A DNA stretch of 45,900 bases from Clostridia bacterium (GCA_910575055.1 CAJTDC010000010.1:1-45900); one strand, 5' to 3'. Counted from the stretch's first letter, positions 28,979 to 36,839 are shown. Notes: generated by a model from the sequence alone, not told the origin. A program made the numbers and translations.

Positions 28979-29215
28979 ATGGAAATATTAGCAGAAAGTA
29001 AAAAATATATTGTTTTTTATGAGTTTGAATCTGTTATATTAAAAATCAAGAAATCAAAAAAGGAAATTTTAATTGGTGATTTTTATGTAAATATCCAATT
29101 ATTGTCTAAATATGGCGATATAGGAATAGGAGATTGGGAAATCAATAATTATCATACAGGAGAGCAATACAGCATAAAGCCTTATGTATCTGGTGTAGCG
29201 TATATACCCCTTTAA
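28979..29215 (+). CDS. Small hypothetical protein
   Basis: A 78-aa soluble protein (MEILAESKKYIVFYEFE; end GVAYIPL), strand-rich, with no signal peptide. It follows stalk gene 4 by 14 nt with an AAAGGAAG site and ends before a terminator, so it is last in that unit. I do not recognise the family. Confidence 0.6.
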   Translation: MEILAESKKYIVFYEFESVILKIKKSKKEILIGDFYVNIQLLSKYGDIGIGDWEINNYHTGEQYSIKPYVSGVAYIPL

Positions 29216-29230
29216 TATAAAAAATATAAA

Positions 29231-29271
29231 AAAGACAGAGATTGTTTCTATAGTTATCTCTGCCTTTTTTT
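29231..29271 (+). terminator. Rho-independent terminator
   Basis: The stem CAGAGAT/ATCTCTG, extended by AAAG/CTTT, is followed by a run of T. Confidence 0.8.
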
Positions 29272-29423
29272 AATTTTATCATAATAACTTCATTTTCATG
29301 TTATTCCATTTTATTTTTATTTTCTGTTATATAAAAATTAGCCTATCAATGAAATAATATTACAATTATCACCAATATTTCTATAAAACTTTTTTATAAA
29401 TTTAAAAAATTTTGAATTTTAGG

Positions 29424-29451
29424 TTGCACAAGAAGAAGCAATTTTATCTTT
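29424..29451 (+). promoter_or_regulatory. Distal TcdR/UviA-type promoter, cargo gene 3
   Basis: TTGCAC (29424-29429), 16 nt, ATCTTT (29446-29451). Confidence 0.55.
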
Positions 29452-29540
29452 ATTAGACAGAAGCGGTTAAAAGAGATTTTTCTTAAATTCTTATTTCTAA
29501 AAAAGATGTTATAAAAAATTTAAAAAATTGTGTATTTAGG

Positions 29541-29568
29541 TTGCTAAAACAAAACTTATTTTATCTTT
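29541..29568 (+). promoter_or_regulatory. Proximal TcdR/UviA-type promoter, cargo gene 3
   Basis: TTGCTA (29541-29546), 16 nt, ATCTTT (29563-29568). The sequence around both boxes is like the sigma-gene promoter at 18831. The start codon is about 340 nt away. Confidence 0.65.
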
Positions 29569-29583
29569 ATCAAATAGAAGCAA

Positions 29584-29672
29584 GTGATTCAAATTTAAAA
29601 ATCTTTTTCAGCAAATAGGGAAAATGCTTCGCTGAATTTGGAGGGGGATAAAGCTTAAGATTACTGAATCAC
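29584..29672 (+). promoter_or_regulatory. Structured 5' leader of cargo gene 3
   Basis: GTGATTCA (29584-29591) can pair with TGAATCAC (29665-29672) as a closing helix that starts about 10 nt after the predicted transcription start. Inside are AATCTT/AAGATT and CAGC/GCTG helices. About 236 nt of AT-rich leader without evident structure follow before the gene. No known riboswitch class was recognised; an mRNA-stabilising 5' structure is equally possible. Confidence 0.45.
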
Positions 29673-29908
29673 AACCATCTTTTATAGGAAAAAGACAACT
29701 GCTTCAAAATAATAGCAAAAATTTATTTATTGTAAAGAAATGTAAAAATGAAATACTTTACTGCAATGATGATACGATTTTATATTTTTCCTATTTTTTA
29801 AAACAAAAGAGCATTCAAACAGTAAGGAAACCATCATTTTTTTAAATCTACATAGATAAGTTTTGCTAAAAGAAAAACAAAATTAAATTTTTGAAGGGAG
29901 ATTTTATT

Positions 29909-31053
29909 ATGGCTTTCACTATTTTATCTGCCTCTGGCAGCAATTTAACTAATTTAACGAATTTGTCTACTGATGTTAGTTTACCTGTAAACTATTCCTT
30001 AGACACAAGCAAAAAATTTGTGATTTGTAATCACCCTGAAGCATTAAAAAATGATATGTATGGAGATAAAGATAAAACGAATTGTAACAAATGCTTAAAC
30101 CAAGTGACTGTCCCAGCTGGCACACATCAGATTTTCTTTTCTTATCAATACAATAATGGCACAGGTGCAGCTGCACCTGAACCAAAGCATAGACTAAATT
30201 TTGGAATACAAATATTTAATCCAAACAGTGCAAAATTTCATTTCAAGCAATTGAAATTAGGACATGGCACGAATCGTTTTGACGACAAAAAAAGTTGGAA
30301 TGGAGTTGCAGGAGAAACAATCCAAGATTATTTTAATTCTTCACCAGCGTCAGAAGTGAGCATAGCTAAAAATGGTTCTTACTGGTTTGATAAAGAATTG
30401 CTTGATTACAGTGGGCTTTACAGCGGTTTAATGGAGTTTCAAGTAGATGGACAAGCTATTATCACAGTATATATCTACGAAAACAAATGGAATATAGATG
30501 GTACAGCTACTGTAATTCCAAAAACAGATGGCAATGGAAATCAATATTCTGGTTATTCCAATGGCTATAAATATGTAGCAGATACCATTACATTAAATGC
30601 AAGTGACTTACAAAAAGCAAGAAGATATTTGAAGTTAAATACAACAGGAATTTCTAATTTAAAAATCAATAGAGCTGCTGCTACTTCTGATTTACTTCCA
30701 ATCTATTTAGCAGCTCCTGCTGGAAAGTGCATTTCTCCATCAACTTCAGGTCAAAATCTTGGTAACTGGGGTATTATCTATGAATTTCCAGTTAGTTTGT
30801 AAATGACAGCGGAAAATCTTCTGTAACATTTAACATTTATATGAAAACTGATACAAATGATAAAAGTGAATATTGTGTTATCAATTCTGGCTCTGATACA
30901 AAGTATGCAACATTAAAAGGCAATGCATCTGGAATGTATAATTCTTGGAAATGTATTTCTAAAACAGTAACTACCAGTACAACAGAAACATTCAGATATG
31001 TTTTAGGCACAAATAGCTGTGCAAATAAACGCCTTATTTTCACTGCTTCCTAA
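29909..31053 (+). pseudogene. Leaderless cargo protein 3, broken by a frameshift
   Basis: The first frame (29909-30802) starts MAFTILSASG and carries QIFFSYQYN, LNFGIQIFNPN and NLGNWGIIYEFPVSL, where it stops. The next frame continues VNDSGKSSVTFNIYMKTDT and ends RYVLGTNSCANKRLIF, matching the other copies. Adding one base near 30801 (TTTGTAAAT) restores a protein of about 380 residues. It is the most divergent of the three long copies and lacks the HYGI and PIHIAGT wording (LPIYLAAP instead). ATG 29909 follows GAAGGGAG by 8 nt. A real frameshift and a sequencing error cannot be told apart here. Confidence 0.8.
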
Positions 31054-31062
31054 TCTAATATC

Positions 31063-31102
31063 AAAAGACTGCTACATAAAGGACTATGTGGCAGTCTTTT
31101 TT
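31063..31102 (+). terminator. Rho-independent terminator after cargo gene 3
   Basis: AAAAGACTGCTACATA pairs with TATGTGGCAGTCTTTT (one G/T and one C/G slip), followed by T. Confidence 0.85.
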
Positions 31103-31136
31103 GTATTTAAAAAAATACAAAATACTTTCAAAAAAT

Positions 31137-31167
31137 TTGTAGTAAATTTGTCTTTTTTGTTGTTTAT
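31137..31167 (+). promoter_or_regulatory. Second-class promoter motif, stalk gene 5
   Basis: TTGTAGTA (31137-31144), 17 nt, GTTTAT (31162-31167), 50 nt before the start codon of stalk gene 5. Confidence 0.6.
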
Positions 31168-31216
31168 ATATAAAAAGAAATTTATAATCATATCATCAAT
31201 GAAGGAGGAATGTTTT

Positions 31217-32263
31217 ATGAAAAAATTGAAAAATTGTATTATTTTATTGTTTTGTATGATGATAAGCAGCAGTATTGTTTTTGCGAAAACAGGAGATATT
31301 GTTGGAAAAGCAGTCAACACAGATATTGTTGCTTATATCAATGGCTTGCCAATTCCGTCCTATAATATCAATGGATATACAGGAATTGTTGTGGAAGATT
31401 TAGAAAAATATGGATTTGATATTTGGTATTCAGATTCTGAACGTGTTCTGCGAGTAGAATATGATATTGCATCTCCCAATGAAATAACAGCAGATTATAT
31501 TCCACAAAAAAATACAAAGGCAATTGGCTCTTTTGCAGCAAATATTTACGAAACTGATATTATTGCACGACTTTTTTATGGGGCTGACAGAGATGAAAAA
31601 TCTTATGATGCAGGTAATCGTGTTATTATGGAAGTTCTATCACAAACTGACGATGAGAGTATAGACGTAAATACTTACAATATAGGCGGTAAAAGTATTA
31701 TTTTAATGGACGATTTAGGATATTATGGCGATGTAACATGGTATCCAGAAGAAAGGAAAATATGTTTGGATTATGTTTTGCCACCCACTAGTACATCATG
31801 GAATTTGAATATAAAGGATGATGACTATAGAGATGTTTCAAAAGATATTTCAGATTTTGCTGTAGAATTCAAAAGAACAGGAAACAACAAATTTGATATA
31901 ACAGAAAATAATATGCAATATCTTACAAAATTCACTGCAACATGGAATCCAGATAATGATAGTAAATTGATGTTTGGGTTTCAGCTTCAAATGAATGTAA
32001 TGGATCAAACAGAAAAATTACACGGTATGCTGAATAAAATGCTAAACCAAGACAGAGAAGGAAATAAAGTGCAGGAAGGAACGGATTTTGTAAATGAACA
32101 TATCAAAGTATCTGTGAATGGAATTTATATTCCTGTTACCTTTGTTCGTGGTGGTGGCGGAAATGGTCACAGTGATTTCTATTTTTATTTTGATACTTCT
32201 GGCTTAGATGAAACAGTAAAAGAATTTGATGATATACAAACAATTACCATAGAATGTAAATAA
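31217..32263 (+). CDS. Secreted stalk-domain protein 5
   Basis: The 348-aa protein has a signal peptide (IILLFCMMISSSIVFA). Its first stalk module is near-canonical (TDIVAYINGLPIPSYNINGYTGIVVEDLEKYGF). A second module follows (TDIIARLF... NTYNIGGKSIILMDDLGYYGDVTWYPEERKI), then the shared C-terminal domain (NEHIKVSVNGIYIPV; end FDDIQTITIECK). ATG 31217 has GAAGGAGG at normal spacing; the longer open frame upstream has no ribosome site. It is followed 19 nt later by a leucine-rich-repeat lipoprotein, probably in the same transcript. Confidence 0.75.
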   Translation: MKKLKNCIILLFCMMISSSIVFAKTGDIVGKAVNTDIVAYINGLPIPSYNINGYTGIVVEDLEKYGFDIWYSDSERVLRVEYDIASPNEITADYIPQKNTKAIGSFAANIYETDIIARLFYGADRDEKSYDAGNRVIMEVLSQTDDESIDVNTYNIGGKSIILMDDLGYYGDVTWYPEERKICLDYVLPPTSTSWNLNIKDDDYRDVSKDISDFAVEFKRTGNNKFDITENNMQYLTKFTATWNPDNDSKLMFGFQLQMNVMDQTEKLHGMLNKMLNQDREGNKVQEGTDFVNEHIKVSVNGIYIPVTFVRGGGGNGHSDFYFYFDTSGLDETVKEFDDIQTITIECK

Positions 32264-32282
32264 AAGTAAAGGAGTAAAACAG

Positions 32283-33032
32283 ATGTTTCAAAGGCTATTT
32301 TTATTTCTTTTTATTCTTTTATCATTTTCAGCTTGCTCTGATGAGGAAAATAAAGTCAGTGAGTATATTGGTAATGAATATACTGGAAACACACAAATAG
32401 AAATCAATTTTAAATATGAAGATATGTTATATTCTTCTGAAACAGCAATCGAATTTTTGTCATTGGAAGAAGTAGATTATCCTATTGATGAGATAAAAAC
32501 GATTCGCATATGTGGTGTAATTTTAAATGATTCTTCTATGCTATCACAATATCAAAATTTAGAATCTATTTTTATAGAAAATTGCAATATAAACGATTTT
32601 TCTTTTTTGTCATCCTTACAGAATTTAAAATCTTTGCATTTATCTAACTGCATCGCACAAGAATATCAGTCTATCAAAAAATTACCAAACAAACAAAATT
32701 TGACAGAATTAAATATCAATTACTGTCAGCAAGGAGATGCTCCTTTAAAAGATATATCCTTTTTAAAAAAATTTTATCATATAGAAAAATTAGGTTTGAT
32801 AGGAAATGATATTTCTGATATTTCTGTATTGTCTGGAATAAAAGAATTGCAGGAGCTATTTTTGACGGACGGAAATTTTTCGTTGAATACATTAGAAGCA
32901 TTATATCCCCTAAAAAATTTGAAATTGATTCAAATATCTATGGCTGTTGCAGAAAATTTATCAGAAAAAGATATTGCAGTATTTGGAAATCCCTTTTTCC
33001 CTGATAAAAATACCATCATAGAAATTGATTAA
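32283..33032 (+). CDS. Leucine-rich-repeat lipoprotein
   Basis: The 249-aa protein starts with a lipoprotein signal (FLFILLSFSAC, Cys at residue 18). Four to five leucine-rich repeats follow (YQNLESIFIENCNINDFSFLSSLQNLKSLHLSNC; FYHIEKLGLIGNDISDISVLSG; IKELQELFLTDGNFS; LKNLKLIQISMA). It should be anchored outside the membrane and bind a protein partner. It follows stalk gene 5 in the same direction with AAAGGAG before the ATG, and ends at a strong terminator. Confidence 0.8.
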   Translation: MFQRLFLFLFILLSFSACSDEENKVSEYIGNEYTGNTQIEINFKYEDMLYSSETAIEFLSLEEVDYPIDEIKTIRICGVILNDSSMLSQYQNLESIFIENCNINDFSFLSSLQNLKSLHLSNCIAQEYQSIKKLPNKQNLTELNINYCQQGDAPLKDISFLKKFYHIEKLGLIGNDISDISVLSGIKELQELFLTDGNFSLNTLEALYPLKNLKLIQISMAVAENLSEKDIAVFGNPFFPDKNTIIEID

Positions 33033-33068
33033 AAAGAATCCCACTGAAAAAACAGTGGGATTCTTTTT
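33031..33068. terminator. Bidirectional terminator
   Basis: AAAAAGAATCCCACTG pairs perfectly with CAGTGGGATTCTTTTT across six A. It serves the lipoprotein gene and the convergent glycosidase gene. Confidence 0.95.
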
Positions 33069-33078
33069 ACTTGCTACA

Positions 33079-33888
33079 TTATTGTCCTGTCCAATCACAA
33101 GAATTTGCGACATCTACCAGTAATCTTATTCTACAAAAAGTAAGTCTGGTACTAGCACCTGCACTCGTAGCAGAACCATTTGATTTATAAGATATTTTAG
33201 TACAGTTACTGCCGTCTAAACAAATTGCTTGTGTACAACCAAAGTATTTCATAAGAAGATGTACTCCATAAATATTAGGACCACTGTTTAAATCGCTGGT
33301 AGAATTGCCAAATAAAGCTGCTAATATAACAGAACCATCTGAGCGAACGCCCATAGCAGTTCTTGGAGTATGAACTTCTGTACGACCATTATACAAATTA
33401 GGATAATATTCCTTAAAAGCCTTTAAAAATGCACTCTCATTCGCATAGGAATTGTATGGTAAAACATTAAAACCACCAACACCCCATTCCATGTTATTTA
33501 CACCATGATGATTTGATGGCGACCAAGAAGATATTTTTGACAATAAACTTACTTTTTTTGTTGTTCCATTACAACATAAAACATCCATAGCCGTTTTTGT
33601 GTCATTCAGATTTTCATAGTTATTACTTCCGCCTTCTGTATTACCAGGATATTGTGACATATCTTTATTTCTGAAAATATGTAATGCAGTCATATATCCT
33701 TTTTTGTTAGCTTGTACTGTGAAAAAAGAGGCATTTGTTCCAAAGGCTCCGCTTTTTGCCCAATTAGTTGCATTGCTATCTGTCGTTGGTTCAATACAAA
33801 AGTCCATAGGAGAAGCAATATAAAATTTAGCTGTAATCTGCTCTCCCGTTGCAATTTTTATTGTTCTTTGATAAAATTTAGCTGACAT
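33079..33888 (-). CDS. Phosphodiester glycosidase (NAGPA-like), leaderless
   Basis: The ~269-aa protein has the core of the phosphodiester glycosidase/NAGPA (DUF2233) family: FGTNASFFT, HTPRTAMGVRSDGSVILAALFG, GVHLLMKYFGCTQAICLDGSNCTKISY. Enzymes of this family cleave sugar-1-phosphodiesters; in bacteria teichoic-acid-type or exopolysaccharide substrates are plausible. Bacterial members usually carry a signal peptide or anchor; here there is none. Its promoter matches those of the leaderless cargo genes, so it probably leaves the cell by the same route. ATG 33888 is more likely than GTG 33897 because of the purine-rich site just upstream. Confidence 0.75.
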   Translation of the reverse strand: MSAKFYQRTIKIATGEQITAKFYIASPMDFCIEPTTDSNATNWAKSGAFGTNASFFTVQANKKGYMTALHIFRNKDMSQYPGNTEGGSNNYENLNDTKTAMDVLCCNGTTKKVSLLSKISSWSPSNHHGVNNMEWGVGGFNVLPYNSYANESAFLKAFKEYYPNLYNGRTEVHTPRTAMGVRSDGSVILAALFGNSTSDLNSGPNIYGVHLLMKYFGCTQAICLDGSNCTKISYKSNGSATSAGASTRLTFCRIRLLVDVANSCDWTGQ

Positions 33889-33925
33889 AAAATCCACTTC
33901 TTTCTCTTTCTATTTTTAATTTTTA

Positions 33926-33980
33926 TAGCAAATGGGACTTTCCTATAAGCTTGTCCCTTTCTTATAGGTTTTACTTGCTA
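33926..33980 (-). promoter_or_regulatory. Pseudoknot-forming 5' leader of the glycosidase gene
   Basis: On the - strand the leader begins TAGCAA and ends TTGCTA (closing helix). Inside, CCTATAAG and CTTATAGG form a hairpin. GGGAC in its 11-nt loop can pair with GTCCC just 3' of the hairpin, giving an H-type pseudoknot. The first paired base is at the expected transcription start. The leader of the gene at 35115 has the same topology with different bases. Confidence 0.6.
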
Positions 33981-33988
33981 CATCATAT

Positions 33989-34016
33989 AAAGAGAGAAAA
34001 GAAGTAAAAATAGCAA
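33989..34016 (-). promoter_or_regulatory. TcdR/UviA-type promoter of the glycosidase gene
   Basis: On the - strand this reads TTGCTA (34016-34011), 16 nt, CTCTTT (33994-33989). Confidence 0.68.
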
Positions 34017-34058
34017 CGAAATTTTAAAAAAAATAAAAAACAGAAATTTTTTATTCCT

Positions 34059-34931
34059 TTAAAAACCATGATTAATAACATATTCAAAAAAATTTGTTAC
34101 ATTAGTATCCACTTTATCAATCATTTCAACATAAGAACCATGTCCTGCATTTCCATGTCCTGTTTTATAATAAATTTCTCCTGTTGTTTTATCTACAAGC
34201 AGTAAATAAGGAGCGTCTATTATCCAAAAACTAGCCGTATCTTCTATACACTGCATAGTATTTATTTTTTGCTGAATTTGTGTAAGCATTTCAGTTGCGT
34301 TGTCATTTTTTTGCTCTAGCAAAAAATTTTGATAACATTGATTCATTTTTTGTTTTGCCATTTGTAATGCTTGTTCTTTTGTTACTTTTTGTTCTCTTGT
34401 ATCAATACATATCAAAGGATTATACAAAGGCATTATTTCTTTTGTGGTATAGCTAACAGTACCATTCAAAGCGGTTACAAATTCTTTTAAAGGTACATAT
34501 ATTTCATTTTCTATATAAATTGCTTTTATTGGTAGTATTTCGTTATTCTTTTTGACAGTAAGGGAATGTTCTATTGTAACAGTATCTAATCCATTTTTGA
34601 TACTGTTTTTGTTTTCTTCTTTTTGCAAATTTAATTCTTTGCAAATTCCTTCTAATGAAACAAAAGAAATATCATTTTGAATGACAACATTTTCAGAGGA
34701 TATTTTACCATTTACAATAAGAAATGTATGCTTTTGCCCTTCTTCTAATGTGAGTGAAGTGCCATCAGAAGCAGTAAATTGATACTTCCAGTTTCCATTT
34801 TCAAAGTCACTGTTTTCTATATCAACTGTATTAATATAACAAGGTGTTTGTACTGCTTCATTTGCCCATACTTGTGTTAAAAATTGAGAACATAGAATTG
34901 TAGTAGCGATTATCTTTTTAAATTGTTTCAT
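34059..34931 (-). CDS. Secreted protein with stalk-like domain
   Basis: The ~290-aa protein has a signal peptide (KKIIATTILCSQFLTQVWA). An N-terminal beta region has TFLIVNGKISSENVVIQNDISFVSLEGI. A copper amine oxidase N-terminal-like segment follows (LPIKAIYIENEIYVPLKEFVTALNG, about 135-160). The C-terminal part is PepSY-like (TKEQALQMAKQKMNQ; LVDKTTGEIYY). It differs from the five other stalk proteins and lacks both promoter motifs. It sits between the glycosidase gene and the divergent endolysin-like gene. The start at 34931 gives 9-nt spacing to GAAAGG. Confidence 0.65.
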   Translation of the reverse strand: MKQFKKIIATTILCSQFLTQVWANEAVQTPCYINTVDIENSDFENGNWKYQFTASDGTSLTLEEGQKHTFLIVNGKISSENVVIQNDISFVSLEGICKELNLQKEENKNSIKNGLDTVTIEHSLTVKKNNEILPIKAIYIENEIYVPLKEFVTALNGTVSYTTKEIMPLYNPLICIDTREQKVTKEQALQMAKQKMNQCYQNFLLEQKNDNATEMLTQIQQKINTMQCIEDTASFWIIDAPYLLLVDKTTGEIYYKTGHGNAGHGSYVEMIDKVDTNVTNFFEYVINHGF

Positions 34932-34981
34932 ATCCATTATCCTTTCTATTTACTAATTTCCAAATTTTTTTATTATTTTGG

Positions 34982-35008
34982 TTGCTAATATACAAAAATT
35001 TTATCTTT
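34982..35008 (+). promoter_or_regulatory. TcdR/UviA-type promoter of the endolysin-like gene
   Basis: TTGCTA (34982-34987), 15 nt, ATCTTT (35003-35008). The spacer is one base shorter than in the other copies. Confidence 0.62.
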
Positions 35009-35016
35009 ATCTAATA

Positions 35017-35075
35017 TAACAAGTAAAAACTTTAGATGTAAAAGGCTAACCATTTAAAGTATGCTTAACTTGTTA
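35017..35075 (+). promoter_or_regulatory. Structured 5' leader of the endolysin-like gene
   Basis: TAACAAGT (35017-35024) pairs with ACTTGTTA (35068-35075). ACTTTAGATG (35029-35038) pairs with CATTTAAAGT (35051-35060). AGGC in the 12-nt loop can meet GCTT at 35063-35066 (one G/T pair). The order closing helix, hairpin, loop-to-3' pseudoknot is the same as in the glycosidase leader. Confidence 0.5.
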
Positions 35076-35114
35076 AAAATCATAGAGTGAAACAAAAAAA
35101 GGAGGAAAAGCAAT

Positions 35115-35552
35115 ATGGCAATTTCTAAAGATGACTACAAAAAAGTAATAGACGACATTGATGTGGAAGGTACATCAAAATATCAGCCAAGCGGAGGTAA
35201 AACATATTGTAACATTTTTGCTCAAGATGTTGCTGAAGAATATGGGACTCCCCTTCCAGGTGGTACTTGTGCAACCATATTAGAAGCATTAAAGAGAAAT
35301 AAAACTCCTCATTGGTATTCTGTTAATTATGCTGACGCTCAAAGCCGTGCAAATCAAGGATATACTACAATTGGTATTACTTCTGACCATGTTGTTATTA
35401 TCTATCCTCATGGAAATACAGCTAGTTCCGTTTCAGATTTATATATGTCTATGGCAGGATACAAATGTTTTAATGACACAAAAATTACATATGCCTGGGA
35501 AAAATCCGCTTTGTCAAATGTAAAATTTTATTCTTGGTATGAAAAAGAATAA
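35115..35552 (+). CDS. Leaderless endolysin-like cysteine peptidase
   Basis: The 145-aa soluble protein has GGKTYCNIFAQDVAEEYGTPLPGGTCATILEAL (candidate catalytic Cys near residue 32) and GITSDHVVIIYPHGN (candidate His near 92). This C...H order with CN.FA.DV is typical of NlpC/P60- or CHAP-like peptidoglycan amidases and peptidases found in phage endolysins and effector proteins. It has no signal peptide. With the holin-like protein under the same kind of promoter, it could form a lysis or release cassette. Strong AAAGGAGG site. The fold is inferred from motifs only. Confidence 0.6.
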   Translation: MAISKDDYKKVIDDIDVEGTSKYQPSGGKTYCNIFAQDVAEEYGTPLPGGTCATILEALKRNKTPHWYSVNYADAQSRANQGYTTIGITSDHVVIIYPHGNTASSVSDLYMSMAGYKCFNDTKITYAWEKSALSNVKFYSWYEKE

Positions 35553-35575
35553 ATCATTTGAAATTTAGCATGAAA

Positions 35576-35612
35576 AATAAAGGTAGCTCTGTTAATCAGA
35601 ACTACCTTTATT
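35576..35612. terminator. Bidirectional terminator
   Basis: AATAAAGGTAG.TCTG pairs with CAGA.CTACCTTTATT across a 5-nt loop, between convergent genes. Confidence 0.85.
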
Positions 35613-35648
35613 ATAGTTTTTCACCTATTGTAAGTCAATGATTGCTGT

Positions 35649-36074
35649 TTAATAAGAATCTGTTTCAGATATTGTAATTGGTTCAGAGCCATTTCTTGTG
35701 CTAACAGTTCCATTAAATATCAACTCATAACTTCCCCTGCCAGAAGCAGTTAATGTACCAGAGGTATCAACCTTGTTACTATTTTCTGAAATTCTTTTTG
35801 AGGATACATACTTATCATCTTTGTATAGTGTTAACGTCCCAGAAATTTTTGTAACTTCACTTGTTCCTTTTATATATAAACTATATGACGCTCCAGAACT
35901 ACTAACAGAAACCTCTATATTAGACGAAGTAACATAGGTATATCGTGGTGTTATAGAGTTTTTTGTTGTTGTATTAAGGTTATCCTGTGCAAATACTTGT
36001 ATTCCACTTAAAGAGCATACAGAAATACTTGCTAATATAGTAGAAACTATCAATTTTTTTATTATACTCATCAT
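35649..36074 (-). CDS. Small secreted protein (DUF6147-like)
   Basis: The 141-aa protein has a signal peptide (KLIVSTILASISVCSLSGIQVFA). A single beta-rich domain follows, with PRYTYVTSSNIEVSVSSSGASYSLYIKG, LTLYKDDKYVSS and GRGSYELIFNGTV. It resembles a family of small exported Clostridia proteins (DUF6147 type) of unknown function. AAGGAGA precedes two adjacent ATG codons. It lies downstream of the ECF sigma/anti-sigma pair, so it may be a target or accessory of that system. Confidence 0.6.
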   Translation of the reverse strand: MMSIIKKLIVSTILASISVCSLSGIQVFAQDNLNTTTKNSITPRYTYVTSSNIEVSVSSSGASYSLYIKGTSEVTKISGTLTLYKDDKYVSSKRISENSNKVDTSGTLTASGRGSYELIFNGTVSTRNGSEPITISETDSY

Positions 36075-36149
36075 AATCTCTCCTTAATGTGTAAAAACAA
36101 ATAAAATCCTATTATGTAAATAAAAAAATAATATCAATATTATAGTTAT

Positions 36150-36839
36150 TTAATATTTCTTGATATTTTTTTCAATTTTAAATAGTTCTTCCTTTTCTAA
36201 CTGTGCCTGCAACATATAGCAACCTGTATCATCATACCATAATAATATATTTGGAAAGTTCTCATCTTGAGAAGAAAAGAAATACTTTGTATCGTTCTCA
36301 TAGGTTATAATAGTATAGTGCTCATTATCAATTGTAACATTTGGAGAACGAAAAAAATATTTTAACTCTATTTCATTTTTCCATTGATTTTGATATATGA
36401 TAGAAGTTCTAAAATCATCAGTATCATTTTCTATTTCCACATAACCTTCTGGTATATAACCCACTGTAATTTTTTTAGGAGATTCTGAAAAAGAATTAAA
36501 ATCAAAGCCAACATATTTATCACAAAATTCCACAATAACCTGATAACAAGCTGCTCTTACTTTATCAGACTGCAAAAGCAAGCCAAAAACTCCAGAAATC
36601 ACTGTTAAAAGTATCACTGCTATTTTTTTAGAGCGGTTACTCCATTTTTTCATTGTTTGCTTTTTTATCATTTTGCGATATGTTTTCATAACTCTATCAT
36701 CATATGATTTAGGGACTTCTATCCCTTTTACTATTGTTTCGTCATCTATCCATTCGTCCATTTCTTCTATTGCGTTTTCGATGACAGCAGCCTTGAGCAA
36801 AGACTCAAACAATTCGTCCTGTAATTCTTTTTTATACAT
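36150..36839 (-). CDS. Probable anti-sigma factor (DUF4367-like)
   Basis: The 229-aa protein has a cytoplasmic N-terminus of ~70 residues, one membrane segment (about 74-92, IAVILLTVISGVFGLLLQS) and an extracellular domain. That domain has ITVGYIPEGYVEIENDTD, SIIYQN and LLWYDDTGCYML, a pattern I associate with DUF4367 anti-sigma partners. Its start overlaps the end of the ECF sigma gene by 8 nt, the usual arrangement of a sigma and its membrane-bound inhibitor. The signal it senses is not visible. Confidence 0.75.
   Translation of the reverse strand: MYKKELQDELFESLLKAAVIENAIEEMDEWIDDETIVKGIEVPKSYDDRVMKTYRKMIKKQTMKKWSNRSKKIAVILLTVISGVFGLLLQSDKVRAACYQVIVEFCDKYVGFDFNSFSESPKKITVGYIPEGYVEIENDTDDFRTSIIYQNQWKNEIELKYFFRSPNVTIDNEHYTIITYENDTKYFFSSQDENFPNILLWYDDTGCYMLQAQLEKEELFKIEKNIKKY

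Noticed and set aside
29584-29672. Cyclic di-GMP or other known riboswitch
   Set aside because: I could not find the conserved core of any class I remember; only helices are supported.
21412-32263. Copper amine oxidase enzymes
   Set aside because: Only the N-terminal stalk-type module is present. The large catalytic domain and topaquinone motif are absent, so no oxidase activity should be assigned.
33926-33980. Type III toxin-antitoxin RNA (pseudoknot repeats)
   Set aside because: There is a single pseudoknot, not tandem copies, and no ToxN-like gene downstream. The gene that follows is a glycosidase.
35115-35552. Bacteriocin or toxin function for the 145-aa protein
   Set aside because: The Cys/His motif layout fits a peptidoglycan peptidase better and no immunity gene is recognisable next to it.
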